Source of the DNA: Planctomycetales bacterium 4572_13
GTDB taxonomy: Bacteria > Planctomycetota > Phycisphaerae > Sedimentisphaerales > Anaerohalosphaeraceae
NCBI GenBank assembly: GCA_002084585.1
Contig: NBLM01000007.1
Span: 1-39,815, forward strand
DNA: 39,815 nucleotides
Direction of reading: 5' to 3'
Shown here: positions 1 through 9,129 of the stretch, one piece after another
Layout: each line of letters begins with the position of its first letter
Position numbering within the stretch: the stretch's first letter is position 1
Notes under the pieces: model-generated
Database searches by the model: none
Seen by the model: the letters and a program-made list of their open reading frames with translations, nothing else
Told to the model about the DNA's origin: nothing
Made by a program: the position numbers and the translations under genes

Positions 1-42
1 ATTCGCAGTACACCCGTTGCTGTTTTTACAGGTTCCTATTGA

Positions 43-339
43 TTTATCGGTCGCAGAGGTCATATAACACCAAAATTTCAATTTTGCAAAACTTCAGTTA
101 ATAAAATAGCGAATGGGCGTTTGCGAAATAATCTTGTTCAGGCTGCGTGGAGTTGGGTTCGTACTGACATCGAAGCTAAAAAGTGTTTTTATCGTATTTG
201 TGATAACTGTGGGGGTCTCAAGCAAAAAGCGATTATAGCCATGGCGCGGAAGATGTCCGGGCATTTATGGGCCATGCTGATCAATGATCAACCGTATGAT
301 AAGAATAAGGCGAAATGCCGACATCACAAAGAAAGGTGA
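43..339 (+). pseudogene. C-terminal remnant of an IS110/IS116/IS902-type transposase
   Basis: Open frame includes IANGRLRNNLVQAAWSWVRTD...FYRI...GGLKQKAIIAMARKMSGHLWAML, resembling the C-terminal Transposase_20 region (G.xRLR..LVQAAW). No N-terminal DEDD domain precedes it; an in-frame stop lies at 40-42. Confidence 0.6.
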
Positions 340-350
340 AAAATAAGGTT

Positions 351-363
351 TGGCCTTCGGCCA
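351..363. terminator. Small GC hairpin TGGCC-TTC-GGCCA downstream of the transposase remnant
   Basis: Perfect 5-bp stem with 3-nt loop just after the stop codon; no strong T-tract. Confidence 0.3.
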
Positions 364-646
364 GGCTATTATATTCTTTTCAAATACCCCCCAACCGAAG
401 CCAGATTCTTGTGGGGGCCAGATAAAAAGGTTAAGCTCAATATCAAATTGCTGATCACGATCGTGCCCTGTGCCATGAGCACGTTTTGAGATTGTGACTG
501 CAGTGTGATTTATAACGAAAAATTAACATGTGCCGTTGAGCACGAATAACAGAACGAGCGGAAAAACCTTTATGTGGAAGGTATATCTGTGGAAATGTAA
601 AAAAAATAAAAAAACGCTATTTTGTACTTGAAGGATGGCCTCATAA

Positions 647-1336
647 CAGCGGCATGATGTGGCGGAGTGCGCATTGGAAACACTCAAGCCCATTGCATTC
701 GACCTGTCCGCTGAGATCGCCCAGACCGGGCGATTCGTCCTGATCGACAATTACCAAATTGCCGGCGGCGGAGTCATTTTGGATGTTGACCATGACCAAA
801 CCGACCTGATCGCCGAACATGTCAAACAGCGGGAAAAAAGCTGGCGCAGAAGTCGTATTACGACCGTTGTTCGCGCCGAGCGGTTTGACCAGCGGTCCAC
901 ACTGATCGTCATTAACGGTCCCGCCAACATCGGCAAAAGAGAGGTCGCGCAGTTGCTCGAAGAAAAACTCTTTGACACCAAAAAACAGGTTTATTATCTT
1001 GGTATCGATAATTCTCTGTTGGGCATTGATAGCGATCTCAACACGGATTCATTGCGGGATGAATATATCCGTCGACTTGGTGAAATCGCACATCTGTTTA
1101 CCGATGCCGGATTGATTCTGATCGCAACGGTCAGCGACCTCGAAAAATATGAGCTGGGAATACTGAAGACATTGAACCATCCCGGGCAGACATTGGTCGT
1201 AGGGATTGCCCCGGAAACTCTGGCACAATCACAACAGGATTTAGTCTTGGACGCGGGCGTTGACAAAAAAGAAACGGCCGCCCGGATTGCCTCCCTGCTA
1301 ACCGAACGCAACTATCTGCCGGAATACTATCTATAA
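647..1336 (+). pseudogene. 5'-truncated CysN/CysC (sulfate adenylyltransferase subunit 1 C-terminus plus adenylylsulfate kinase-like domain)
   Basis: Frame reads QRHDVAECALETLKPIAFDLSAEIAQTGRFVLIDNYQIAGGGVIL (end of CysN-type GTPase), then an APS-kinase-like region (LIVINGPANIGKREVAQLLEEKLFDTKKQVYYLGIDNSLLGIDSDL). In-frame TAA at 644-646; no GTPase domain upstream. Confidence 0.65.
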
Positions 1337-1350
1337 GGAATTACCCAACA

Positions 1351-2625
1351 ATGAAGCCACAACCAACAAAACTGTTTGGAACCTATCCACAAACTCAGGG
1401 GGGGTTGTATATGCAGCGAATACCGATTTTTGCGGGACACATAACGGCCGGGCAATTGCGCGAATTGGCCCGGATTGCGATAGAGTTTACAAACGCGATG
1501 CCCCTGCACCTGACGACTCGACAGGATATTGAACTGCATAATGTCCCGCAGTCGCATCTGCAAACCGTCCTGGACAGGATCGAAGCCATCGGTTTTTCAA
1601 CCTACGGAGCGGGCGGCGACAATGTGCGAAATATTACGATCTGTCCCTGCTGCCAGTTCGACTCATCTGCGTATGATGTGATGCCGCTGGCCGAATTGCT
1701 TCGGGTGCATTTGCAGGATCACCCGATTCGGCAGGATATGCCGCGAAAATTCAAGGTCAGTTTCGCCGGATGCAAGCAGTCCCAATCCAGACCCTACATC
1801 AACGACCTTGCATTTATCGCAACCTCGACGACGACAGTTCGAGTCATCGGGGCCGGATCGCTCGGGGTCAAACCAGAAACCGGCATTGTGTTATATAAAG
1901 AGCTTGCGACCGAGAATTGTCTTGCCCTGACGCTGGCGGCAATTGAACTGTTCAAAGATCACGGCAACCGCGAAAACCGTCGAAAAGCGCGATTGCGTCA
2001 TATCCGTCAGCATATGGGCGATGTTGTTTTTCGTGAAACACTGGACCGTTATTTCCTCCGGCAAAAGGATGCCTGTTCATGGCCCAAAATCGAACTGCCC
2101 CACGGACGGGCGGGCTTTCAGAAAATCGCGACGATCCAAACAATCGCCGGGGATATCAACCCACGCCACGCACAAAAGCTGTCGCAGTCCGTCCAAAAAG
2201 CCAATGCGCATCTCTGTATCAATTTTCATCACGGCATTGATGTTTACGCTGCCGAACCATTTGCCCTGCCGGAAGAATTGCGGTCCTTTTCTGATTTGCC
2301 GGCCATCGTCGCCTGTCCGGGCAACACCACCTGCACCAACGGTCTGACCGATTGCCCCGGCCTGGCGAGTCAACTCAGCGAAACACTCAAAGGAAATGAA
2401 AAATACCGTGGAAAAATCATCGCCATCTCCGGCTGTCCCAACAACTGCGCCCACAGTGCCATCGCTAATATCGGCTTGGCTGGCCGTATCAAAACCATCG
2501 ACGGCGAACGGCAAGAGGTCTATCAACTGGTGCTGGATGGCGACAATGGCATTACCGATAAACTGGCCGAACCCGTCGAAGTCGTTACCGCAAAGGATCT
2601 GGCCGAGCACTTTCTCGGGATGTAA
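1351..2625 (+). CDS. Nitrite/sulfite reductase, siroheme/4Fe-4S hemoprotein
   Basis: LTTRQDIELHNV, GDNVRNITICPCC, RKFKVSFAGC and siroheme-4Fe4S motif CTNGLTDC...GCPNNC; 14 bp after the CysN/C remnant. Confidence 0.88.
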   Translation: MKPQPTKLFGTYPQTQGGLYMQRIPIFAGHITAGQLRELARIAIEFTNAMPLHLTTRQDIELHNVPQSHLQTVLDRIEAIGFSTYGAGGDNVRNITICPCCQFDSSAYDVMPLAELLRVHLQDHPIRQDMPRKFKVSFAGCKQSQSRPYINDLAFIATSTTTVRVIGAGSLGVKPETGIVLYKELATENCLALTLAAIELFKDHGNRENRRKARLRHIRQHMGDVVFRETLDRYFLRQKDACSWPKIELPHGRAGFQKIATIQTIAGDINPRHAQKLSQSVQKANAHLCINFHHGIDVYAAEPFALPEELRSFSDLPAIVACPGNTTCTNGLTDCPGLASQLSETLKGNEKYRGKIIAISGCPNNCAHSAIANIGLAGRIKTIDGERQEVYQLVLDGDNGITDKLAEPVEVVTAKDLAEHFLGM

Positions 2626-2722
2626 CTGCTTTGCTGGCAAGGAATTATTGCTATCTACCGGGCCATTAACGGGGTTTTGTGCGGCGAATCGCCACGATTT
2701 ATCAAAACCAGCTAAAAAATGG

Positions 2723-2750
2723 TTGACTTCTCCTCTGAGGGGCTTATACT
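2723..2750 (+). promoter_or_regulatory. Sigma70-like promoter for rpmE: TTGACT-N16-TATACT
   Basis: -35 at 2723-2728 and -10 at 2745-2750, about 43 bp upstream of the L31 ATG. Confidence 0.6.
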
Positions 2751-2792
2751 ATTGGGCTTTCCTTTTTGGACAGAAACAGTGGAGATTGTATT

Positions 2793-3023
2793 ATGAAAAA
2801 AGATATACATCCAAATTATGACACGGTCAAGGTTCGTTGCGGTTGCGGCAACGCCTTTGAAACGCGTAGTACGGCAAAAAAAGAGATTCATGCGGAAATC
2901 TGCTCAATGTGCCACCCGTTTTTCACGGGAAAGCAGAAGTTTGTTGATGCCGCAGGTCGTATTGACCGCTTTAACAAAAAGTTCGGTAGCGGGTACTCCT
3001 TTACCAAAAAAACCAAGAAGTAG
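2793..3023 (+). CDS. rpmE: 50S ribosomal protein L31
   Basis: [27 protein letters not shown]...[28 protein letters not shown]; zinc-type (C+) L31. Confidence 0.95.
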   Translation: MKKDIHPNYDTVKVRCGCGNAFETRSTAKKEIHAEICSMCHPFFTGKQKFVDAAGRIDRFNKKFGSGYSFTKKTKK

Positions 3024-3124
3024 CTATTTTATTCATGTACACCATTGCGCTGTTGAGCTTAATCTATACAGGTTGAGTGTTGGCAGCGTAATTTTTTTGC
3101 CCTTAGACCGCCGGAGAAGTGATC

Positions 3125-4201
3125 ATGTCAGATACAAACACAGCCGTATTAAAAAAACTCGCCGAGTTGGATGCCCGCTGTGTCGAGATCAACAAGCAGA
3201 TTTGCGACCCCGACATCGCCGCCAACCCAGCTAAGCTGATCCCTCTAACCAAAGAGCAGGGCAAACTGATGCCACTGGTGAGCCGCTATCGGGACTATGT
3301 GAAAACGACCGCCGAGCTGGAAGACACCAGAGAGATGCTCGATGACCCGGAGATGAAAGAAATGGCTACCGCCGAGATCAAGTCGCTATCGCAGCAGCAG
3401 GAAACCTTGCTTGAAGAGATCAAAAACACCCTCGTGATGGCTGACGATGCGGCCATCGATTCAGTGATTATCGAAATCCGACCCGGCACCGGTGGCGACG
3501 AGGCCGCACTGTTTGCCCGCAACCTCTATGAAATGTACACTCGCTACGCCGACAAACACGGCTGGAAGACCGAAACGATGGAGTTTAGCTCCACCGAAAT
3601 GGGCGGTTTGCGGGAAGTGATTCTCAGTGTCAAAGGCCCCGGCGTGTGGGCGTATCTGGGCTATGAAGGCGGTGGCCATCGTGTGCAGCGCGTCCCGGAA
3701 ACCGAATCGCAGGGGCGGGTCCATACCTCCGCGGCCACGGTGGCAGTGCTGCCGGAACCGGAGGAAGTCGAGGTCGATATCAACCCGGACGATGTGCTGG
3801 AACATGTCAGTTGTGCCGGCGGCCCGGGCGGCCAAAGTGTGAACAAAAACGCCAGCGCCATCAAGCTGGAGCATGTACCCACCGGCATCACCGTGAGTAT
3901 GCGGGACGAAAAAAGCCAACACAAAAACCGCTCCAAGGCGTGGCGCATCCTTCGCAGTCGGCTTTTTGACTTTTATCAAAAGCAAATCCACGACGAACGG
4001 GATTCAGCCAGAAAGTCGATGATCGGCTCCGGCGACCGGTCCCAGCGCATCCGCACCTACAACTTTCCGCAAAACCGCGTAACCGACCACCGTATCAATC
4101 TGTCACTGTACGCACTGGATAAGGTGATGATGGGTGAACTGGATGAACTCATCGCCGCAATGCAGGATCACGATAAACAAGAGCGCCTGCAAAATCTCTG
4201 A
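3125..4201 (+). CDS. prfA: Peptide chain release factor 1
   Basis: GGQ motif (SCAGGPGGQSVNKNASAIKLEH) and RVPETESQGRVHTSAATVAVLPE with an RF1-type PxT motif (PET). Confidence 0.95.
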   Translation: MSDTNTAVLKKLAELDARCVEINKQICDPDIAANPAKLIPLTKEQGKLMPLVSRYRDYVKTTAELEDTREMLDDPEMKEMATAEIKSLSQQQETLLEEIKNTLVMADDAAIDSVIIEIRPGTGGDEAALFARNLYEMYTRYADKHGWKTETMEFSSTEMGGLREVILSVKGPGVWAYLGYEGGGHRVQRVPETESQGRVHTSAATVAVLPEPEEVEVDINPDDVLEHVSCAGGPGGQSVNKNASAIKLEHVPTGITVSMRDEKSQHKNRSKAWRILRSRLFDFYQKQIHDERDSARKSMIGSGDRSQRIRTYNFPQNRVTDHRINLSLYALDKVMMGELDELIAAMQDHDKQERLQNL

Positions 4202-4216
4202 TCGAGGACAAAATCG

Positions 4217-5317
4217 ATGATTATCGTCGTAACCGGCATGATGGGAATTGACAAAAAGCAGTATCTTGCCGAGGTCTGCGGCTATGCGGCCAAACGCGGC
4301 GACAGCATCCTGCTGTGCAATGTCGGCGATATGATGTACGCCGAATCGCCGGATATTGCCGCCGGGCGTATTCTGGATATTTCACTCCAGCGGCTGCACT
4401 CACTTCGCCGCAGTGTCATCAAAGATATTATCGCTAAAAGCAAAGAACACGAACACATTATCGTTAATACCCACGCGACCTTTCGCTGGCGACACGGACT
4501 GTTTCCGGCGTTTGATTTTTACCAGATGCGGCAGCTCAACCCCGATTTGTTTATCTGTATGATCGACGGCGTCGAGCCGCTTCATTTGCGACTGGGCCGG
4601 GAGCATCAGATTCACCACACACTCAAGGATTTAATCGTCTGGCGGGAAGAGGAAGTACTCGCCACGCAGATGATGCAGCAGGGAACCAATGAAAACGCCG
4701 GCTTTCATATTCTGGCACGGGGCTTTGGCAAGGGGACCATCGATACATTTTATCAACTGGCTTTTGAGCGGCAACGAAAAAAAGCGTATTTGAGCTTTCC
4801 GATGACGCATGTGGCCGGGATGCCGGAGATGCTGGCGACCATTGAAAAGTTCCGCGATGCGATGAAAACCACGCTCACTTGTTTTGACCCCGGCGATCTG
4901 GAAGAGGCGTACCTGCCGTATTACGCCCAACAAGCTAAAAAAGCGGGCAAAGACACCGTTGATGTCGAGGTGCTTGGCGAAAAGGTACAATTAGATGCCG
5001 CCGAGGTTGCCCAGATCGAACGGGACATCAACAGCCAGATCTACGCCCGCGACTTTGCCCTGATCGATCAGGCGGATATGATCGTCAGCTTTATCCCGGA
5101 GCTGGACGACGGTATGCCCGTACTCTCCAGCGGCGTCGAACGAGAACTGCAGCACGCCCACGAAGCTGCCAAAGAGGTGTTCGTCATCTGGATTCCAAAA
5201 AAAGCCCCCTCGGTCTTCATCACCCAGACCGCCAACAAAATCTTCCGTAGCCCGAAAGAAGCCCTCAAGTATTTCCAAAAAGAATACGAATACAAGAGCC
5301 ACCTTCTGTTTGACTGA
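4217..5317 (+). CDS. Two-domain protein: N-terminal adenylate-kinase-like P-loop domain (degenerate P-loop) and C-terminal nucleoside 2-deoxyribosyltransferase-like domain
   Basis: N-term MIIVVTGMMGIDKKQYL...GDMMYAE; C-term KKAYLSFPMTH...YARDFALIDQADMIVSF...SSGVERELQHAHEAAKEVFVIWIP, resembling NDT-fold proteins. Domain assignment from pattern only. Confidence 0.6.
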   Translation: MIIVVTGMMGIDKKQYLAEVCGYAAKRGDSILLCNVGDMMYAESPDIAAGRILDISLQRLHSLRRSVIKDIIAKSKEHEHIIVNTHATFRWRHGLFPAFDFYQMRQLNPDLFICMIDGVEPLHLRLGREHQIHHTLKDLIVWREEEVLATQMMQQGTNENAGFHILARGFGKGTIDTFYQLAFERQRKKAYLSFPMTHVAGMPEMLATIEKFRDAMKTTLTCFDPGDLEEAYLPYYAQQAKKAGKDTVDVEVLGEKVQLDAAEVAQIERDINSQIYARDFALIDQADMIVSFIPELDDGMPVLSSGVERELQHAHEAAKEVFVIWIPKKAPSVFITQTANKIFRSPKEALKYFQKEYEYKSHLLFD

Positions 5318-5350
5318 CAACAGCCCGAAACTCAATCGCAGGGATGGACC

Positions 5351-5408
5351 CCGTAAGAGTTCAAGCTTCAGCTTGTTTTTTTGCACACTAAAGTGTGAAC
5401 TCTTACGG
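5351..5408. repeat. Inverted pair of a dispersed palindromic repeat (CCGTAAGAGTTCA...TGAACTCTTACGG)
   Basis: Perfect 13-bp inverted arms (5351-5363 / 5396-5408) with mini-palindromes CAAGCT-TC-AGCTTG and CACACT-AA-AGTGTG inside. Confidence 0.8.
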
Positions 5409-5502
5409 ACGGAAATATCTTTCCCTGCCGAGATATTTTTGAACACCCTGCGTATCCGCCGCGTACAGAATAAGGATCACTTTTTTTGAGAGGGTACCCG
5501 AT

Positions 5503-5775
5503 ATGACTTGGTGGGAAACTGAAGAAATGGCGGTTTATGTCTCAGGTGTCGAGGCAGCTTTGGATGAATGGACGATGTCTAATTCCCAAATGCGGCATGA
5601 ACAGGACGCGATCAACCGGATGGTGAAAAAAATAAGTGAGATATCGTCCCAAACCACTGAATCAGAGAAAAAGGCCTTTCTCGTACATCTCGCCAGCCGT
5701 GTTGAAGGACTCCGGCGGCATCTGACCGAACGGCTCAAGCGAGATATTCCAAGGCAAGGATCCACCCCGGAATAA
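5503..5775 (+). CDS. Hypothetical small helical protein (90 aa)
   Basis: Intact ORF preceded by a GAGAGGG-like RBS; charged helical composition; no family recognised. Confidence 0.5.
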   Translation: MTWWETEEMAVYVSGVEAALDEWTMSNSQMRHEQDAINRMVKKISEISSQTTESEKKAFLVHLASRVEGLRRHLTERLKRDIPRQGSTPE

Positions 5776-5846
5776 CCCTTTTCTGATGCACACTCTTCTG
5801 GTACACTTCGCAAACAGATGAGCGAAAAACTAAATGGAGAGCGTGT

Positions 5847-6482
5847 ATGATTATTGACACCATTGCATTGGGTGATTATCAAACGAACTGTTTTTGTGTG
5901 CGTCAAAACGAAGAAACCAGCGACTGCCTCATTATCGATCCCGGCATGGAAGCCGCACCGCTGGTGCAGATGCTAAAGAAAAATGACTACATACCTGTTG
6001 ATATCCTCCTGACACACGGCCACGCCGACCACATCGGGGGCGTCGAATTGATTCGGCAACACTGGCCGGATGTCCGGGTTGCGATCAGCAAAGATGATGC
6101 GACCATGCTGACCAGTCCGGCGGAGAACTTATCACTTATGGCAGGCACGATGGTGCAGGCCCAACCCGCCGAGATACTACTGGATTCGGAAGACACCGAT
6201 TACGAAGCGGCGGGCCTTCGGTTTAAGATTCTACATACACCCGGGCACACACCGGGGGGCATTTGTCTGTACGCAGCCGACGAGGGGATACTTTTTGCGG
6301 GGGACACGCTCTTTGCTGGTTCGATTGGCCGGTCGGATTTCCCCGGCGGTAACCACCGAATCTTGATCGACATGATTCGCCAAAAACTTCTAACGCTCCC
6401 GGAACAGACCACCGTCTATACCGGCCACGGCCCGGCCACCACCATCGGAAACGAAAAAACATCCAACCCGTTCCTGACATAA
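5847..6482 (+). CDS. MBL-fold metallo-hydrolase (glyoxalase II-like)
   Basis: LLTHGHADHIGG motif, HTPGHTPGGICLY, FAGDTLFAGSIGRSDFPGG, YTGHGPATTIGNE. Confidence 0.92.
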   Translation: MIIDTIALGDYQTNCFCVRQNEETSDCLIIDPGMEAAPLVQMLKKNDYIPVDILLTHGHADHIGGVELIRQHWPDVRVAISKDDATMLTSPAENLSLMAGTMVQAQPAEILLDSEDTDYEAAGLRFKILHTPGHTPGGICLYAADEGILFAGDTLFAGSIGRSDFPGGNHRILIDMIRQKLLTLPEQTTVYTGHGPATTIGNEKTSNPFLT

Positions 6483-6562
6483 ACTCTGGTTTTCTCGCCA
6501 GCAAAAGCCCGATGGAGTTTCGGAAAATGCCCGCGTTTTCGAGAGACCGTAGCGTTTTATCG

Positions 6563-6605
6563 GTCGGCTCGCGCCGACGCGCTTTTGTGCGGGCGAGACA
6601 CCCGC
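6563..6605. repeat. Tandem palindromes GTCGG-CTCGCG-CCGAC and GCGGG-CGAGACA-CCCGC between convergent genes
   Basis: Two adjacent perfect 5-bp stems (6563-6578; 6589-6605) between convergent gene ends; REP-like or terminator role possible. Confidence 0.5.
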
Positions 6606-6617
6606 GTTCCCAGACGC

Positions 6618-7997
6618 TTAGTGATCGACCGGTTCGCCGAGGAGGGCTTTTAGCTCGTCGAACTTTTCGGTCAGCATCTCCGGTGTTTGGGCCTCGACAT
6701 TCAGCCGCAGCAGCGGTTCGGTATTGCTCGAACGAACATTGAACCACCAGTCCTTGAACTGCACCGTTACACCGTCGAGATCATCGACCTTGCCCTGGCT
6801 GTATTGACGGGTGAGTTCGGCCATGACCGCCTCTTTTTCCTCGACCTCAAAGTTCACTTCTCCGCTGGCGGAATAGCGCTGCAGCGGAGCCACCAATTCG
6901 CTGGCCGGGGTGTCCGTGGCGCCGAAGATATTCAGCACATGCACCAGCGTAATCATACCGGAATCGGCGTAGTAATTGTCGCGGTAATAGAAATGCCCGC
7001 TTAACTCACCGCCAAAGCAGGCATGGCTGTCGCGAAGCGTCTTTTTCATAAACGCATGACCGACGCGCTCACGACGCGGCGTACCGCCATATTTGAGGAC
7101 TTCCTCCTGCACAACATGGCTGCTGCGAAGGTCATACACAATGGTCGAGCCGGGATTGTCTTTTAGAAAATACGGCGTCATCAGGGCCGTCATAATATCG
7201 CAGGTAATCGTCTGCCCCTTTTCATCCACCATCATCAGCCGGTCCGCGTCCCCGTCAAAACAGAGCCCAAAATCCGCTTTCTTTTTAACAACGGTTTTCT
7301 TCAGTTCCTCAAGATTCGCCTCCACCAGCGGATTGGGATCGTGCTTAAAGGTCCCGTCGTGTTTCAGGTTCAGGCCGATCATTTCCACATTCTCTAAGTC
7401 GCCAAAAATAATCGGCGCCATCTTGCCGGCCATGCCGTTGCTGGCATCGACCACCATCTTGATCGGGCGGTGCTTTCCACCAAGAAACTTCAGCACATGC
7501 TTTTTGTATTCCGTCGTAAGGTCACAATGCTCTATGGCCCCATCGGGGGTGCCCAGTGTATGCAGCAGGGCCGTCGCGATGTGTTTAATGTCCTGAAGGC
7601 CGGTGTCGGCGCCGATAGGCCTGGCCTGCTGACCGGAAATCTTAAATCCGTTGTACGGGGCCGCATTATGGCTGGCGGTTACCTGAACGCCGCCGCAAGC
7701 CCCCAGATGATTGATCGCAAAATACATCTGCGGCGTGTCGATCAGACCGATGTCGATTACATTCGCTCCGGCGGTGTTCATCCCCTCGATCAGGGCCTTA
7801 GTCAGCGAAGGACTGTGCGTCCGCATATCCTGTCCCACACAAATGCTTTGTGAATTAGCCAACCCGCGATCGTACCCATGCACCATCGAACGCAGAAACT
7901 GAGCCGTCGCGTGGCCGATCTTCCAGGCCGCCTGCTCGTCCAACTGCTCCTGATAAAGCCCACGAATGTCATACGCCTTAAAAATTGAAGGATCCAT
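6618..7997 (-). CDS. Phosphomannomutase/phosphoglucomutase
   Basis: FKAYDIRGLY, TASHNAAPYNGFK, CFDGDADRLMMVDEKG, GGELSGHFYYRDNYYADSG, RSSNTEPLLRLNVEA. Confidence 0.93.
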   Translation of the reverse strand: MDPSIFKAYDIRGLYQEQLDEQAAWKIGHATAQFLRSMVHGYDRGLANSQSICVGQDMRTHSPSLTKALIEGMNTAGANVIDIGLIDTPQMYFAINHLGACGGVQVTASHNAAPYNGFKISGQQARPIGADTGLQDIKHIATALLHTLGTPDGAIEHCDLTTEYKKHVLKFLGGKHRPIKMVVDASNGMAGKMAPIIFGDLENVEMIGLNLKHDGTFKHDPNPLVEANLEELKKTVVKKKADFGLCFDGDADRLMMVDEKGQTITCDIMTALMTPYFLKDNPGSTIVYDLRSSHVVQEEVLKYGGTPRRERVGHAFMKKTLRDSHACFGGELSGHFYYRDNYYADSGMITLVHVLNIFGATDTPASELVAPLQRYSASGEVNFEVEEKEAVMAELTRQYSQGKVDDLDGVTVQFKDWWFNVRSSNTEPLLRLNVEAQTPEMLTEKFDELKALLGEPVDH

Positions 7998-8126
7998 AAA
8001 ACCACTTGGAATCAGCAAAAACGCGATTTCTGCTGATATAGGCGGTATAGGTGTTAAAAAAGCGGATAAAAAGGAAATTAATCAGTCATAGTGATTAAAA
8101 AACAGTGGAAAAGTTTTGCTTTTTTC

Positions 8127-8155
8127 TTGAAATCGCCGATACAAACGAGTATGTA
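8127..8155 (+). promoter_or_regulatory. Candidate sigma70 promoter TTGAAA-N17-TATGTA upstream of the porin-like gene
   Basis: Correct hexamer spacing, 66 bp upstream of ATG 8221; AGGAG at about 8210. Confidence 0.45.
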
Positions 8156-8220
8156 GTGCGTTTTGAAGTTAATCGTGAGTCATTAATGGGAAATGGATTT
8201 TTGTTTTTAGGAGATCAGAA

Positions 8221-9060
8221 ATGAAGAAACTGTTGGTAGGAATGATTATGTTGTTGAGCGTTGTCGCGTTCGTCAATGCAGCCGAGACAGCCGAAGTACC
8301 GGCAGCAGCCCCCGTTGTAACCGAACCCGCTCAAGTGATTGACGGTGTTACCACAATGATCGATGTGGCCTATGTTACAAAGTACATCTGGCGTGGTTTT
8401 AACATCTACGGTAGCCACGGTGCGATTCAGCCGAGTGTTGACTTTGCACTCGAGAACGGCTTCAGTGCCAATGTCTGGATGTCGTATCCGGTCGGCAGCG
8501 GCGAGAATGATGCCGGAGCAAGCATCAATGACCAGCTGACCGAATTTGATTATACGCTGGCCTACAGCAACACGGTCTTAGAAGACACATCCCAGCTTAA
8601 CTATAAAGTCGGGTGGCGTTACTACGACTTCACCAAGACATCCACAAAAGACATGGATATGCAGGAAGTCTTTGCGGAAGTTTCCATGCCGAATATCGTC
8701 GGCAACGGCTTCGTTCCCCGTGCAGCTGTCTATCAGATGTGGAACTCCAAAAGCGGCGGCCTCAACAGCGGTGCGGCTGGTACTATTTACGCTATGGGCT
8801 TTGCCTATGGCTTTGGTTTTGATCAGGCCCCTGAAGTCCCGCTGAGTTTCTCATGGGACATCGTTTACAACGATGGAACCGGTGCCAGTACTGTTGACCA
8901 CGACTGGTCACACATGGTGTTTGGTCTTTCGACCGCTTTCGATGTTCCTTCAATCGGCGGCAAGCTTGCCCCGGCTATTTACTGGCAGAGTTCGTTTGAA
9001 GACACGGTTAATGAGGATGATGAACTTTGGGCAGGTATTTCTTATTCCCTGAGTTTCTAA
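8221..9060 (+). CDS. Secreted outer-membrane beta-barrel / TorF-like putative porin
   Basis: Signal peptide MKKLLVGMIMLLSVVAFVNAAE; VAYVTKYIWRGFNIYGSHGAIQPSVDFAL; alternating strands; C-terminal WAGISYSLSF. Confidence 0.7.
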   Translation: MKKLLVGMIMLLSVVAFVNAAETAEVPAAAPVVTEPAQVIDGVTTMIDVAYVTKYIWRGFNIYGSHGAIQPSVDFALENGFSANVWMSYPVGSGENDAGASINDQLTEFDYTLAYSNTVLEDTSQLNYKVGWRYYDFTKTSTKDMDMQEVFAEVSMPNIVGNGFVPRAAVYQMWNSKSGGLNSGAAGTIYAMGFAYGFGFDQAPEVPLSFSWDIVYNDGTGASTVDHDWSHMVFGLSTAFDVPSIGGKLAPAIYWQSSFEDTVNEDDELWAGISYSLSF

Positions 9061-9084
9061 GAAGGCATCACCTGTAAAAAACAA

Positions 9085-9114
9085 AAAGGCCGGCATTTAG
9101 TGTCGGTCTTTTTT
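9085..9114 (+). terminator. Rho-independent terminator
   Basis: GGCCGGCA-TTTAG-TGTCGGTC stem (two G-U pairs) followed by T6, 27 bp after the stop at 9060. Confidence 0.8.
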
Positions 9115-9129
9115 ATGCGCTGTTTATAT

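Noticed and set aside
2077-2640. 187-aa minus-strand ORF opposite the reductase gene
   Set aside because: Antisense shadow of the conserved siroheme-binding region.
6512-6742. 76-aa plus-strand ORF after the MBL gene
   Set aside because: Arises from palindromic repeat DNA and overlaps the PGM 3' end; no RBS or motif.
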